Shown in pieces: positions 41,953 to 51,159 of a stretch of 63,039 nucleotides of DNA. Within the stretch, counting starts at the first letter, position 1; every line of letters begins with the position of its first letter. The notes below the pieces were generated by a model. It worked only from the letters and a program-made list of their open reading frames with translations. It was not told the origin of the DNA and searched no databases. This DNA is from a virus, in the IMG/VR virus record IMGVR_UViG_3300033145_002283, positions 1 through 63,039 of that record; one strand, given 5' to 3'. The translations under genes were made by a program, and so were the position numbers.

Positions 41953-42392
41953 CAACCCCAGTTGTAGGCATTGAAGATGTCGTGAAAAACCTTACCAAAG
42001 AGATCAGGAAGATCCGGGGCCGGACCGCCGGCGGTGTGCTTGCCGCCGCACAATATGTTAAGGGCGAATCACAGGCCGAATGCCCGGTTGTTACTGGCGC
42101 CCTTAAAAATAGTGCATATGTCAAACCGTTTGGGACACAAAGAAAGCCTGGGGCCTTGGTTGGATATTCAGCAGTATATGCAAGATCGGTTCATGAAAAC
42201 CCTCGGGCCGGGGCCACGGAGGGATTCAGCCCATCTGGCAGGCCATACCGGGCGCCACTGTTGCCATCGGGAAGGAGGTCAAAACAAAAGGTTTTTTCAA
42301 CGGTTGGTAAGTGGAAATTTCTTGAGGATCCATTAAGGCAGAGCGCAGATAAAATTTTGGAGATTATCAGAAGAAAGGCAAAAATCAGATGA
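41949..42392 (+). CDS. HK97 gp10-like tail-joining protein
   Basis: The 147-residue protein has AAQYVKGESQAECPVVTGAL, LKNSAYVK, GYSAVYARSVHENP and RPYRAPLLPS, the HK97_gp10 pattern (V-x-T-G-x-L...Y-A-x-x-V-H). It acts in tail completion at the head-proximal end. It is coupled to the terminator gene. Confidence 0.82.
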   Translation: MTTPVVGIEDVVKNLTKEIRKIRGRTAGGVLAAAQYVKGESQAECPVVTGALKNSAYVKPFGTQRKPGALVGYSAVYARSVHENPRAGATEGFSPSGRPYRAPLLPSGRRSKQKVFSTVGKWKFLEDPLRQSADKILEIIRRKAKIR

Positions 42393-42790
42393 ATTCTGTA
42401 GCTGTGGACATAGCAGATATATTGGTATTGTCGTCTTCCGGGTTGAGCTTGACCTTGGCGACAGACCTTTTCATAGGACAGGAACCCAAAACTCCGAACG
42501 AATGCGTAACAATATATGATCGGCCGGGCTTTGCCCCAACTCCTGTTGCTGAAACGTATGATCAGCCTGGGTTTATGATCCGGGTGAGAGGGAACAGGAA
42601 CGATTATGCCGGGGCATATGAGATAGCACAGGACATAAAAGCATATCTGCATAAGATGGCATCTCAATCGGTTGGATCAACCAGGTATGTTCAAATTTTG
42701 GCAGAAGGCGATTCGAACTTTATTGGATACGATGATAACCAAAGGCCTGTTTTCACCCTTAATTTTTTATGTCATAGGACCGGGACATAA
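42389..42790 (+). CDS. Tail terminator
   Basis: The 133-residue protein (ADILVLSSSGLSLTLATDLF, then NECVTIYDRPG, PGFMIRVRGNRNDYAGAYEI and YDDNQRPVFTLNF) fits the phage minor-capsid/tail-terminator family (PF12691-like). It caps the tail tube. Element B lies just downstream, before the tube gene. Confidence 0.72.
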   Translation: MNSVAVDIADILVLSSSGLSLTLATDLFIGQEPKTPNECVTIYDRPGFAPTPVAETYDQPGFMIRVRGNRNDYAGAYEIAQDIKAYLHKMASQSVGSTRYVQILAEGDSNFIGYDDNQRPVFTLNFLCHRTGT

Positions 42791-42802
42791 CCGATCTGAC
42801 AA

Positions 42803-42884
42803 TTTACATCGTTAATAGGCCGGGTAAAATTAAAAAAGGGTATAACGGTATAGATTTTAAATTTTAACATTGAGAAAACGATAG
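42803..42884 (+). promoter_or_regulatory. Element B, copy 3 (before tail tube gene)
   Basis: This 82-bp copy differs at only two positions from the inverted copy at 55046-55127. The core is TTTACATCGTTAATAGG, CCGGGTAAAATTAAAAAAGG and GTATAACGGTATAG. It points at the tail tube gene. No consensus -35 lies at the right distance from either TATA-like box, so a non-sigma-70 reader is likely. Confidence 0.7.
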
Positions 42885-42903
42885 AAACACAGGAGGAAAA
42901 AAG

Positions 42904-43338
42904 ATGGCGATAAGTAATGCAATATCAGGATTAGGAGTTGAGTTTAAGAGAGGGGATGGGACGTCCAGCGAAACATTCACCAAAATTGCTGAATTGGTGG
43001 ATATCAAAGGGCCGAATATGTCCAGGGACACCACGGAGGTTACAAACCACGATAACAACCAGAGCGGATACAAGGAGTTTCTAGGGTTGTTACGGGATGC
43101 AGGGGATATCACCTTGACTGTTCATTTCACTTATTCCGGATACAATGATATGGTGACGGATTTTGAGAATGACGATACTGTTAATTATCAATTGGAGTTG
43201 CCTGATGCCGGGAATACCACCTGGGAATTTGCCGGGCTGGTTACAGGGTTATCTCTGGCCCCGCCGCTCAATGATAAAATCACCCATGACGTGACGATCA
43301 AAGTGAGCGGGAAACCGACCCTCACCAATACACCTTAA
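42904..43338 (+). CDS. Major tail tube protein
   Basis: The 144-residue protein starts after AGGAGGAAAAAAG. It has the opening VEFKRGDGTSSETFTKIAEL, GPNMSRDTTEVTNHDNNQS, DITLTVHFTYSG, TTWEFAGLVTGLSL and ITHDVTIKVSGKP, the lambda gpV-like tube pattern. It forms hexameric rings along the tail. Confidence 0.88.
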   Translation: MAISNAISGLGVEFKRGDGTSSETFTKIAELVDIKGPNMSRDTTEVTNHDNNQSGYKEFLGLLRDAGDITLTVHFTYSGYNDMVTDFENDDTVNYQLELPDAGNTTWEFAGLVTGLSLAPPLNDKITHDVTIKVSGKPTLTNTP

Positions 43339-43383
43339 AATTTATTTGAAATTCATTAACCAGTAACAAGGAGGGAAACAAAA

Positions 43384-43743
43384 ATGGAATTAACCAAAGA
43401 TCTTATTTTTCAGGCAGACGACATTAAAAAAGAGAAAGTCCATGTCCCAGAATGGAATGGGGATGTTTATGTTAAAATGATGACCGCCGCGGAGCGGGAC
43501 CGGTTCGAGTCTGATATGTTTGAAATTAAAAACGGCAAGGCGATTACAAAAAATATTGAATATATGAGGTCCCGACTGGTTGCCGTTACTGCTTGCAGCA
43601 GCGATGGTGTGCTTCTGTTTTCTCTTGATGATATTCCAAAGCTTGCTGACAAATCAGCAGCAGCAGTTGACCGGTTGTTTTCGGTGGCGCAGAGGTTGAA
43701 TAAATTAACAAAAGAAGACGTGGATGAATTAACAAAAAACTGA
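43384..43743 (+). CDS. Tail assembly chaperone (G)
   Basis: The 119-residue protein (HVPEWNGDVYVKMMTAAERD, then RFESDM, KNIEYMRSRLVAVTAC and LADKSAAAVDRLFSVAQRLN) is the typical siphovirus G chaperone. It ends at TGA 43741-43743, directly after a slippery heptamer. Most ribosomes make this short form, and a minority shift to make the G-T fusion. Confidence 0.88.
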   Translation: MELTKDLIFQADDIKKEKVHVPEWNGDVYVKMMTAAERDRFESDMFEIKNGKAITKNIEYMRSRLVAVTACSSDGVLLFSLDDIPKLADKSAAAVDRLFSVAQRLNKLTKEDVDELTKN

Positions 43744-44063
43744 TTCAAAGGCCGGAGCGACAATTCATCTTCCGGTTGGCTCTGGCGCTTGGCATGACAG
43801 TCAAGAAATTGTTGCGGGAGATGAGTTCGGAAGAATTATCTGAATGGATGGCGTTTACCCGGGTCCAACCATTTGGGTTTGGTGAGGATGCGAATAATAA
43901 CCGGGCGGCGCTGATAGCGCAGGCGGTTTACAACTCAGCTGGGAAGTCATTAAAGCGGGATATAAAATTTACTGATCTGATCCCGCAGACGCCTGCAAAA
44001 GCAATAGCACCAGATAAGGATGAATTGATAAAGAAAATCAATGCTGTTTTTGGACGATTTTGA
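43384..44063 (+). CDS. Tail assembly chaperone GT fusion by -1 frameshift
   Basis: A -1 shift at A AAA AAC (43734-43740) joins the G frame to LIQRPERQFIFRLALALGM, TVKKLLREMSSEELSEWMAF and the rest of T, for about 226 residues. The T frame has no ATG before the conserved LIQRPERQF segment and only a TTG in its middle, so frameshifting is the sensible way to make it. GT recruits tail tube subunits around the tape measure. Confidence 0.85.
43734..43740 (+). promoter_or_regulatory. Slippery heptamer for -1 frameshift
   Basis: The bases A AAA AAC are in the correct phase (zero frame ACA AAA AAC TGA), a canonical X XXY YYZ site permitting simultaneous -1 slippage. It lies directly before the G stop codon, which itself helps pausing. 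Confidence 0.85.
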
Positions 44064-44075
44064 TATGGAGGGTTT

Positions 44076-46034
44076 ATGGCGACAATAGGCAGTTTACTGG
44101 CGTATATCGGAGTTGACACCAAAGGGCTCGATAAAGGGCTCGCTCATTCCGAAAAAGCCATGAAGACCTCTACCAAAAAGATGGGTGATTCCTTACGCAC
44201 TTTGAAACGTGTTGCTGTCGCTGCTTTTGCTGGTTGGGGTGTGAAACGGCTTGCGGAGAGTTTCATCGAAGCCGGTATTGCCATGGATGCAATGAATAAG
44301 TCAATGGCTGCGGCAATGGGCTCTGCAGAAGATGCCGCCATGGCTCAAACATGGTTACGGCAGGAGTCAGAACGGCTTGGACTTGTTTTTCAGGATCAGG
44401 TAAAAGATTTTATAAAGCTGGCCGCCGCTGCCCGGGGTACAAATCTTGAAGGACAAAAGACGATTGAAATATATCAGGCGGTAGCAGAAGCGTCAACGGC
44501 CTTGCATTTGTCTTCTGAAGAAACGTCAGGAGCTTTAACAGCGATTAATCAGATTATGTCCAAAGGAAAAGTTCAGGCTGAAGAATTAAGAGGACAGTTA
44601 GGCGAGCGATTACCTGGCGCATTCCAGCTTGCCGCTAAGGCTATGGAAATGACAACCGCTGAATTATCCAAAGCTCTTGAAATGGGGGAAGTATACGCAG
44701 ATGATTTCCTTCCCAAGTTCGCAAAAGCATTGAAAGAAAGATATGCGGATGCAGCGGTTGAGTCTTCCAAATCAGCGCAAGCGGCGCTTAATAGGCTCAT
44801 TAATGCATGGTACAGTCTGCGGACAAAGGTCATGGAGTCAGGTGTTTTAGAAGTTTTCACAAGCATGGTCACTGCGATAACAGACACAATCAATGTAAAC
44901 GCAACGGCTATATCCATATTTGTGCTATCTGCATTTAAAACGATGATTTCGGCAGCCAAGGTAATCGTTGAAACATTTTATAAAATCAGATCAACCTTTG
45001 GGGAAATTGTTGTAGCCCATGCTGTCATTAGGCTTGATGTGTTGAATAAGAAGTTCCTCGATGTTCTTGAGAAACTCAAAAAAGCCAAGGAATTAGAGAG
45101 AGAAGAAGGCGCAGGTGTCAGAACGTCTAAATCCATTAAATATGAGATGGAATTGGACAGGATTAATAAAAAGCGTGAGGAATACAACCTTCTTATCAAA
45201 GCTGGGACAATGCAGACGGAAGAAGAACAGCAGAAAATATCTGGCGTTATTGATATGCTGGACACAATGATTGATAAGGTTAAACTTGTACAGCCTATAT
45301 CAACAGAAGTACTTCCGTCAATGTTTGGGGGTAGCGATCAAGGCGAAGAAGAAGATCCTTATGGTGCCCATGTTGATAAAATGGCGAAAAAAGACGCTGA
45401 ATATATGGATTTTTGGCAACTTCAGCAACAGGAAAAATATGAAGTCCTGTCAAGGGCATATCAATATGAAATTGACCTTGAAAATAGCAAGGCCAAAATC
45501 CAAAAACAGGTTGCCAGGGGCATGGTTGCTAATTGGTCCGCGGCATTTGCGGAATTTGGCAGGCATAGCAAAGTTGCTTTTCGAATTTGGCAAGGTATAC
45601 AGATTGCCGAAGCCGTGGCAGCAACTGCCAAAAACGCTGTAACCGCATGGGGCATGGGTATGGCTGCCGGCGGCCCGTTTGGTGGACCTGCTTTGGCGGC
45701 TGCTTATGCTGCTTCAGCCATCGCATTTGGGGCTGCTCAAATAGCGTCAATATTGTCAGCCAGTCCCTCTGGCGGTTCAACATCTTCGGGAACATCAGGT
45801 GGCGTTATTTCTGGTACGGAAGGTGGCGGGGCTGATTACACTATGCCCGAAACCGGCATAACTGAAGATGATTATGAAAAGAAAAGGGATCTGACCATAA
45901 TATTTGAAGGGGATGTCCGTATTGAGGATGAAGCATATATTGAGGAGCTTGCTGAAAAAATCAATGAAGCGGTTGAGGACCGGGAAGTTACGCTTATCGC
46001 TTCCCGTGCTAAGTTTGCGGAGGGTCTGGCATGA
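44076..46034 (+). CDS. Tape measure protein
   Basis: The 652-residue protein has a tape-measure N-terminal domain (AYIGVDTKGLDKGLAHSEKA, then QIMSKGKVQAEELRGQLGER, LPGAFQLAAKAMGM-like). A coiled and hydrophobic middle is followed by a Gly/Ser-rich segment (PSGGSTSSGTSGGVISGTEG) and an acidic tail. At roughly 0.15 nm per residue a tail near 100 nm is expected. It starts 12 bases after the T stop. Confidence 0.9.
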   Translation: MATIGSLLAYIGVDTKGLDKGLAHSEKAMKTSTKKMGDSLRTLKRVAVAAFAGWGVKRLAESFIEAGIAMDAMNKSMAAAMGSAEDAAMAQTWLRQESERLGLVFQDQVKDFIKLAAAARGTNLEGQKTIEIYQAVAEASTALHLSSEETSGALTAINQIMSKGKVQAEELRGQLGERLPGAFQLAAKAMEMTTAELSKALEMGEVYADDFLPKFAKALKERYADAAVESSKSAQAALNRLINAWYSLRTKVMESGVLEVFTSMVTAITDTINVNATAISIFVLSAFKTMISAAKVIVETFYKIRSTFGEIVVAHAVIRLDVLNKKFLDVLEKLKKAKELEREEGAGVRTSKSIKYEMELDRINKKREEYNLLIKAGTMQTEEEQQKISGVIDMLDTMIDKVKLVQPISTEVLPSMFGGSDQGEEEDPYGAHVDKMAKKDAEYMDFWQLQQQEKYEVLSRAYQYEIDLENSKAKIQKQVARGMVANWSAAFAEFGRHSKVAFRIWQGIQIAEAVAATAKNAVTAWGMGMAAGGPFGGPALAAAYAASAIAFGAAQIASILSASPSGGSTSSGTSGGVISGTEGGGADYTMPETGITEDDYEKKRDLTIIFEGDVRIEDEAYIEELAEKINEAVEDREVTLIASRAKFAEGLA

Positions 46035-46657
46035 CAATTAGAATAACCTATGATTCAATTAATATCGATATATCATATACTTCTCCTGCCGGGCTGAAGC
46101 TCAATTGGAAACAGGAGTACAACCAAAACAAATCTGGGTCCGGCAAAATTGAGCAAATCAATCAATATGGCATACAGGAGATGTCTATTGATCTATATCT
46201 TGATGAGTCAACCTATTATGATATGATCGCCTTTTGGAGTTGGGCCAGGCAAGGCAAGCCGTTTTCTCTCGCCATGGATTCAACCAAAACCTTCAGTTCA
46301 ACGCTCGACGATGCTGCGGCCGCAGGCCAAAAAGTCATCCCATTAACGGTAACAGAAGGGCTTACGGTAGGCGATATTTGCGTGATCGAAACAGATGCGG
46401 ACAATCAGTTTGAGATCGTTGAGATCGCCTCCATATCAGCGGGCGTGTCGGTTACAATAGTTGACAATCTAAAGCAGGCATATGCATTAGGGGATAAATT
46501 AAGGCATTTTGAATATTATCCTGATCTGATTAGTCTAGACAAGAATTTTAATCCGCCGAAATTGGGAAAATATTATCGACACACGTTCAAATTTGCGGAG
46601 ATTAAGGGCGGTTTTGTTGGACTTTTGGACACAGGGGAAGGATTTTTGAAATTATGA
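46031..46657 (+). CDS. Distal tail-like protein
   Basis: The 208-residue protein (MTIRITYDSINIDISYTSPA, KWKQEYNQNKSGSGK-like, YDMIAFWSWARQGKPFSLAM, then YYPDLISLDKNFNPPKLGKY) is placed right after the tape measure. It has the beta-rich pattern of small distal-tail/DUF2460-like proteins. It overlaps both neighbours by four bases. The assignment rests mainly on order. Confidence 0.6.
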   Translation: MTIRITYDSINIDISYTSPAGLKLNWKQEYNQNKSGSGKIEQINQYGIQEMSIDLYLDESTYYDMIAFWSWARQGKPFSLAMDSTKTFSSTLDDAAAAGQKVIPLTVTEGLTVGDICVIETDADNQFEIVEIASISAGVSVTIVDNLKQAYALGDKLRHFEYYPDLISLDKNFNPPKLGKYYRHTFKFAEIKGGFVGLLDTGEGFLKL

Positions 46658-48492
46658 ATAAAAATATGGAAGAACTCGATTCATTATTAACGATTGTTCC
46701 GAGCGAAGATTTGTTATTGATCCGGGATGCAAGTGCAGATACAACGAATAAAATCATAGTCAATGATATTTTAGGCGCAGTTAATGTCAGCGCCTGGGGT
46801 GGGCTTGAGGCGGCGGTGACGGCTATTGGCGCCACTAAAATGGGTGTTTGCATCACCAATACTCAGACATTGACCGGCGATCTGACCATCCCTTCAACAC
46901 TTGCGCTTGTAATTGAGCAAGGCGGTAGCATAGACCTAAACGGCTACACCCTTACCATCAACGGCTCTTTCTCTGCTGGGCTCTATCAGGTGTTTAGTGG
47001 GGATGGGAGAATTGTTTTTGAATCGGGAAGTACAGATAAAATCCCTGTTATTTGGCGTGGTGTAGTTGGAGATGGTACAGATACAACTACTGAAATGCAG
47101 TCATTATTGTTAGATATGAAAAGTAGTACAGTTAAACGATGTGAATTTGGTTTTGGTGAATATCTCTTTACGGACACTCTTAATGTATATGCAGGGATGA
47201 TATTAGAGGGCCAAAATAAGTTTTCGGTTTCAGACTTTCAGGATGGTATGAGAACGGCTGAAATTCCAACACAGATTACATTTGCACCTACTGCAGAAAA
47301 GTCTCTCTTTCATATAATCAACGATACGGCTGATTCTTATTCATCAAAAGTACACATATCAGGATTGTATCTCAAGGGGAATACAACTGAAGGCGTAACT
47401 TATAGTAAGTATGGTTTACACCTTGAGGAAAGTGCTCGATCTATATTTGAAAATATGGGAATAGAGCACTTTCAGGTTGGACTTCATTGTGATTTCACGA
47501 TGACAAATGCCTACGAAAATATATACATTGGTGCGTGTTCATCTTCTTGTGTGGATATAAGTACTGATATAAATACTACCGATACTTTTACTAATTGTAT
47601 TTTTAGGGAATCTCCTTGGGGCGTAGTTGTCAGGAGAAGTATCACTATTAGGTTTGTTTCTTGTTTATTTGAATCTCTAAGTGTAGGTGGTGTAAGGCTA
47701 TATCGGGAGGCTGGAGCAGATTTTATTACATGTTATAGTGAAAACGTACCATCAGGAGCAGATGGAGCAGATTATGGAATGTTTTATATAGGCCATGATG
47801 GAACTACTACTCAACACAGTATAAATATTATTGGCGGCTTTTATGGTGGGTGTAATGGCGGAACAGTGTATGGTTCATTTGTTGATGCAGATTATCTTAA
47901 TTATTATTCTGGAATATGTATATCAAATGTTAATATACAGAGATTTGTCAATGGGATTAAGGCAAATCAAAACAATACTGATGCACATAGTATTTTAGTA
48001 AATAATCTTTCATTTGCTTCTGTTACGAATGTTACAGTTAACCCAGATAAAACAACAGGGACAAGATATCCTATTATTGTAGGCTTTTACCCAACTACTG
48101 TTTCAACTCCACCTCAATTACATGTGCGGAGCATATACAGTACTTTTTTAACACTAAATGATGACAATGGATATGGTTCAACTCGATTACGTGGAATGTC
48201 GGAGGCAAACCTCGAAAGATTATCTGACTTAGTTTTGACAAATTTTTCATCTTCAACTGCTTGTCTCCTTCTTGTTACTGGTAGTGATAATTCTGCATTG
48301 CATGAAGCCGGATTATTTTCGGTTGCGACAGATGCGGATGGGAATACTTCAGTGGTAAAAGTAGCTGGTACTGCTAATATTACTATAACTAATACGGATA
48401 ACAATTTATGTGTTTATCCTTCTACAACGACCGTAAGGGTAAGAAATTTATTGACCTCAACAATTAAATGTAAAATATTAAGGATTCAATAA
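46654..48492 (+). CDS. Right-handed beta-helix tailspike
   Basis: The 612-residue protein has an N-terminal anchor (about 1-130) and then a long parallel beta-helix (KVHISGLYLKGNTT, FENMGIEHFQVGLH, NAYENIYIGACSSSCVDIST, FTNCIFRESPWG, IRFVSCLFESLSVGGVRLYR), typical of polysaccharide-binding or -degrading spikes. A small C-terminal beta domain follows. From about 47,030 the gene is visibly more AT-rich than its neighbours, suggesting an exchanged receptor domain. The catalytic residues are not identifiable by eye. Confidence 0.78.
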   Translation: MNKNMEELDSLLTIVPSEDLLLIRDASADTTNKIIVNDILGAVNVSAWGGLEAAVTAIGATKMGVCITNTQTLTGDLTIPSTLALVIEQGGSIDLNGYTLTINGSFSAGLYQVFSGDGRIVFESGSTDKIPVIWRGVVGDGTDTTTEMQSLLLDMKSSTVKRCEFGFGEYLFTDTLNVYAGMILEGQNKFSVSDFQDGMRTAEIPTQITFAPTAEKSLFHIINDTADSYSSKVHISGLYLKGNTTEGVTYSKYGLHLEESARSIFENMGIEHFQVGLHCDFTMTNAYENIYIGACSSSCVDISTDINTTDTFTNCIFRESPWGVVVRRSITIRFVSCLFESLSVGGVRLYREAGADFITCYSENVPSGADGADYGMFYIGHDGTTTQHSINIIGGFYGGCNGGTVYGSFVDADYLNYYSGICISNVNIQRFVNGIKANQNNTDAHSILVNNLSFASVTNVTVNPDKTTGTRYPIIVGFYPTTVSTPPQLHVRSIYSTFLTLNDDNGYGSTRLRGMSEANLERLSDLVLTNFSSSTACLLLVTGSDNSALHEAGLFSVATDADGNTSVVKVAGTANITITNTDNNLCVYPSTTTVRVRNLLTSTIKCKILRIQ

Positions 48493-48595
48493 TAGGATAG
48501 ACGTAGTTCTTGTTCTAAATATAACAAAAGCAAAACACAGCAAGAACTCATGAAAGCAATGCAAAACTTCTGATAGGCGGCATGGAGAATAAATA

Positions 48596-49957
48596 ATGTT
48601 ATCGACCAATACAAATTTTGATAACAAGCACGATCTTGATTACAAGACGCCGATGTACCTTATCCATTTCGACGGGGAAACAAAAGACTATTGCAATCAT
48701 AAACCCGTGTCTCCGTCAAATACCCTCAAACAATATCTTATTGATATCAGAGGCAATTCTCAAAAGGTGATCCCTGAGGAAGGCAAAGGCAGCATTGGCG
48801 GGGTAACAGTCACAATACAGGATTATAACGATGAGATAACCGCACTACTTGCAACGGACAATTATTTTTTCCACAGGCGGAAAACCACCATCAAGGCCGG
48901 ATATCTCGGTATGGCCGAGGCTGATATGCTCGATGTTTCGGTCGGTTGGGTGACAGGGCTCAAACTCTCTAAAGACGGCTTGTCTTATATTTTCGATGTG
49001 ACCGATCCGCAGAAATGGTTACAGCGGAAAATATTCCGGGATGCGTCAGACTCCAATGTTGTTACATTGCAGGGCAATCCGCTTAATATTTATCTTGCTG
49101 TGCTTATTTCAACGGGCAACGGCACAAATGGAGATTATGATTATCTTGATGAGTCTTGGGGCCTTGGTATCGATGACGATAATATCAATGTGACGAATAT
49201 CGAAACGGTCAGGGACGATTATTTCCCGGGTGACTCACATTATATGAAATTCCAAATAACCGACAAGATTAAAGCAAAAGATTTCCTTGAAACAGAGATT
49301 CTGAAGGTGCTGAATTGCTATCCCACCATTGACGGCGATGGCAAGATAAACATTACGCCGTTCAAACCGCCCATAGTCACGTCGAAAACAGTGCAGTCAT
49401 TTTCAGAGGACAACATAATCGGCACCCCATCATGGGACGCTAACTTGGCCGCAACAATCAACGAAATTGAACTGCATTACAATTACGATCATGTTGATGA
49501 CGAATTCGATAACGAAGACGATTACATTGACACAATATCTCTTAACAATCGAGGCCCGGGCAAGAAGCCCCTTGTAATAAAAACAAAGGGCTTGCACACA
49601 GATTTAGGCACAAGCTCAATATCAGGCCAACGGGCAGAGGACGTACTTGAGCGCCGGAAAAACCGGATCTTTGGAAGATTTGCGACACCTCCGTCAAAGA
49701 TAGTTATATCGTGTTTTTTCAGCCGGTGGTTATCTGAAGCAGGAGACATAGTCCCGTTCACCCACTCTAAACTGCCGGATATTGTGACAGGCACAAGAGG
49801 ATTTACTGCAAAGCGCATAGAAATCATTGACCGCACCATTGACTGGAAAAAAGGCCGGGTAAAAATCACCCTGCTTGATACCGGGTTCGACAAGGGCGAT
49901 TATGTTGCGATTAGAGATGATTCTCTTATCAAAACCACAAACCTTATTATGCCATAA
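48596..49957 (+). CDS. Baseplate hub-like tail protein
   Basis: The 453-residue protein (VTVTIQDYNDEITALLATDN, then FHRRKTTIKAGYLGM, VGWVTGLKLSKDGLSYIFDV, LETEILKVLNCYPTIDGDGK and KGRVKITLLDTGF) has the hub-like layout of siphovirus tail-tip proteins similar to gp27/Tal. It begins about 100 bases after the spike gene. Confidence 0.65.
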   Translation: MLSTNTNFDNKHDLDYKTPMYLIHFDGETKDYCNHKPVSPSNTLKQYLIDIRGNSQKVIPEEGKGSIGGVTVTIQDYNDEITALLATDNYFFHRRKTTIKAGYLGMAEADMLDVSVGWVTGLKLSKDGLSYIFDVTDPQKWLQRKIFRDASDSNVVTLQGNPLNIYLAVLISTGNGTNGDYDYLDESWGLGIDDDNINVTNIETVRDDYFPGDSHYMKFQITDKIKAKDFLETEILKVLNCYPTIDGDGKINITPFKPPIVTSKTVQSFSEDNIIGTPSWDANLAATINEIELHYNYDHVDDEFDNEDDYIDTISLNNRGPGKKPLVIKTKGLHTDLGTSSISGQRAEDVLERRKNRIFGRFATPPSKIVISCFFSRWLSEAGDIVPFTHSKLPDIVTGTRGFTAKRIEIIDRTIDWKKGRVKITLLDTGFDKGDYVAIRDDSLIKTTNLIMP

Positions 49958-49966
49958 GGAGCAAAT

Positions 49967-50791
49967 ATGTCTTTTTTTGATTTATCAGCATTACGAGCAA
50001 TTCTTACAACCGAAACAGACGCAGACTCGCCCATAAATGAAGAGCTGATGTCCCAAATTCGAGAGAACCTTGAGGCAATCCTGATCCTGCTTGCCAGCAC
50101 CGGTATAACCGGATCGGCAACATCAGATCCCCCGAACGACACAACCGGCTACCTCACGGACACAGCCTCAACGTGGAGCAATGACGATCATAACGGGCGT
50201 ACATTATTGATTACCTCCGGCCTTGCAAAAGGCAACATGTACACCATTGACGATACGGACGACGCAAACAATCGGCTTGTCTGCACCGGGGACAATCTTT
50301 ATGCCGACGGCGTGCGATCCGGGGATACGTACCTGATCCTGTATGATGTCAAAAACAACACTGACGGGCACGATCATGACGGGGTTAATTCCAAATGGGT
50401 GCAAAATCGGCCAACAATTGCAGCTGATACCGTATGTATCGCGTACGACGATAATGAGCACAGAACCAATATGGAAACATATACAAAAAAAGCTGAAGCA
50501 TATATAGCGCAAGAAGGTTCATTGAGAATTAAATTTAAATTAAAAAATGACGATATTGGTTCCGTTAATGTTTATGGCAGAATATATCGTAATGGTGTGG
50601 CTATTGGCACAGAACGCGTTACTCAAAGTACAAGCTATGTTGAATATTCAGAGGATATAGCCGGTTGGTCGATAGGTGATCTCTGTCAGATATATCTTAA
50701 GACCAGTTCAAGCGCCCAACAAAGTAATATGACCGATTTTGAATTATGGGCTGATTTGAGTTCGGTTACATGTATAAACCCCATTTGGTAA
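49967..50791 (+). CDS. Tail protein with the domain copied in the early region
   Basis: The 274-residue protein starts after AAGGAG. A helical N-terminus (DSPINEELMSQIRENLEAIL) precedes a beta domain (PPNDTTGYLTDTASTW, HNGRTLLITSGLAKGN, DNLYADGVRSGDTYLILYD) that is paralogous to the 2765-3058 protein. The C-terminal part is a jelly-roll-like region. It is probably a tail-tip or fibre-base component. Confidence 0.65.
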   Translation: MSFFDLSALRAILTTETDADSPINEELMSQIRENLEAILILLASTGITGSATSDPPNDTTGYLTDTASTWSNDDHNGRTLLITSGLAKGNMYTIDDTDDANNRLVCTGDNLYADGVRSGDTYLILYDVKNNTDGHDHDGVNSKWVQNRPTIAADTVCIAYDDNEHRTNMETYTKKAEAYIAQEGSLRIKFKLKNDDIGSVNVYGRIYRNGVAIGTERVTQSTSYVEYSEDIAGWSIGDLCQIYLKTSSSAQQSNMTDFELWADLSSVTCINPIW

Positions 50792-50802
50792 AGGAATCAA
50801 CT

Positions 50803-51159
50803 ATGTGGATATTAATAAAAGACAATAACCCAATAGGGCTATTTCAAACCGAATCACAAGCCAAGGCCGCAACCGGGGAAGGCGATCATTTTCTAATTCC
50901 GGTTAAAACGGGCCGCCTTTACGACTCGCTGATTGACACGGGATTGCCGGGGACGATTGCATACAAAAAGGTTAGCCCGGATCTGGAAGAGGTGACTGCC
51001 GAGATCAATAATCTGAGAGCGCAGTTGACAGAAAAAGAAAACCATCTTACGATACTTGAGGAGCGGGTCACAGAAAAAGAAAATCAGATTATGATACTTG
51101 AGGATCGGGTGGCGGTGATTGAAAGCAAAGACAAAGATGCGGTCAAGGAAGAAGTTTAA
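50803..51159 (+). CDS. Coiled-coil tail-end protein
   Basis: The start at 50803 (MWILIKDNNPIGLFQTESQA) follows AAAGGAA. The 118-residue protein has a small N-terminal domain and a coiled coil made of two near-identical units (LTEKENHLTILEERV and VTEKENQIMILEDRV), the product of a tandem duplication. Its TAA overlaps the stop of the convergent HTH gene. It may be a fibre chaperone or trimerisation element. Confidence 0.6.
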   Translation: MWILIKDNNPIGLFQTESQAKAATGEGDHFLIPVKTGRLYDSLIDTGLPGTIAYKKVSPDLEEVTAEINNLRAQLTEKENHLTILEERVTEKENQIMILEDRVAVIESKDKDAVKEEV

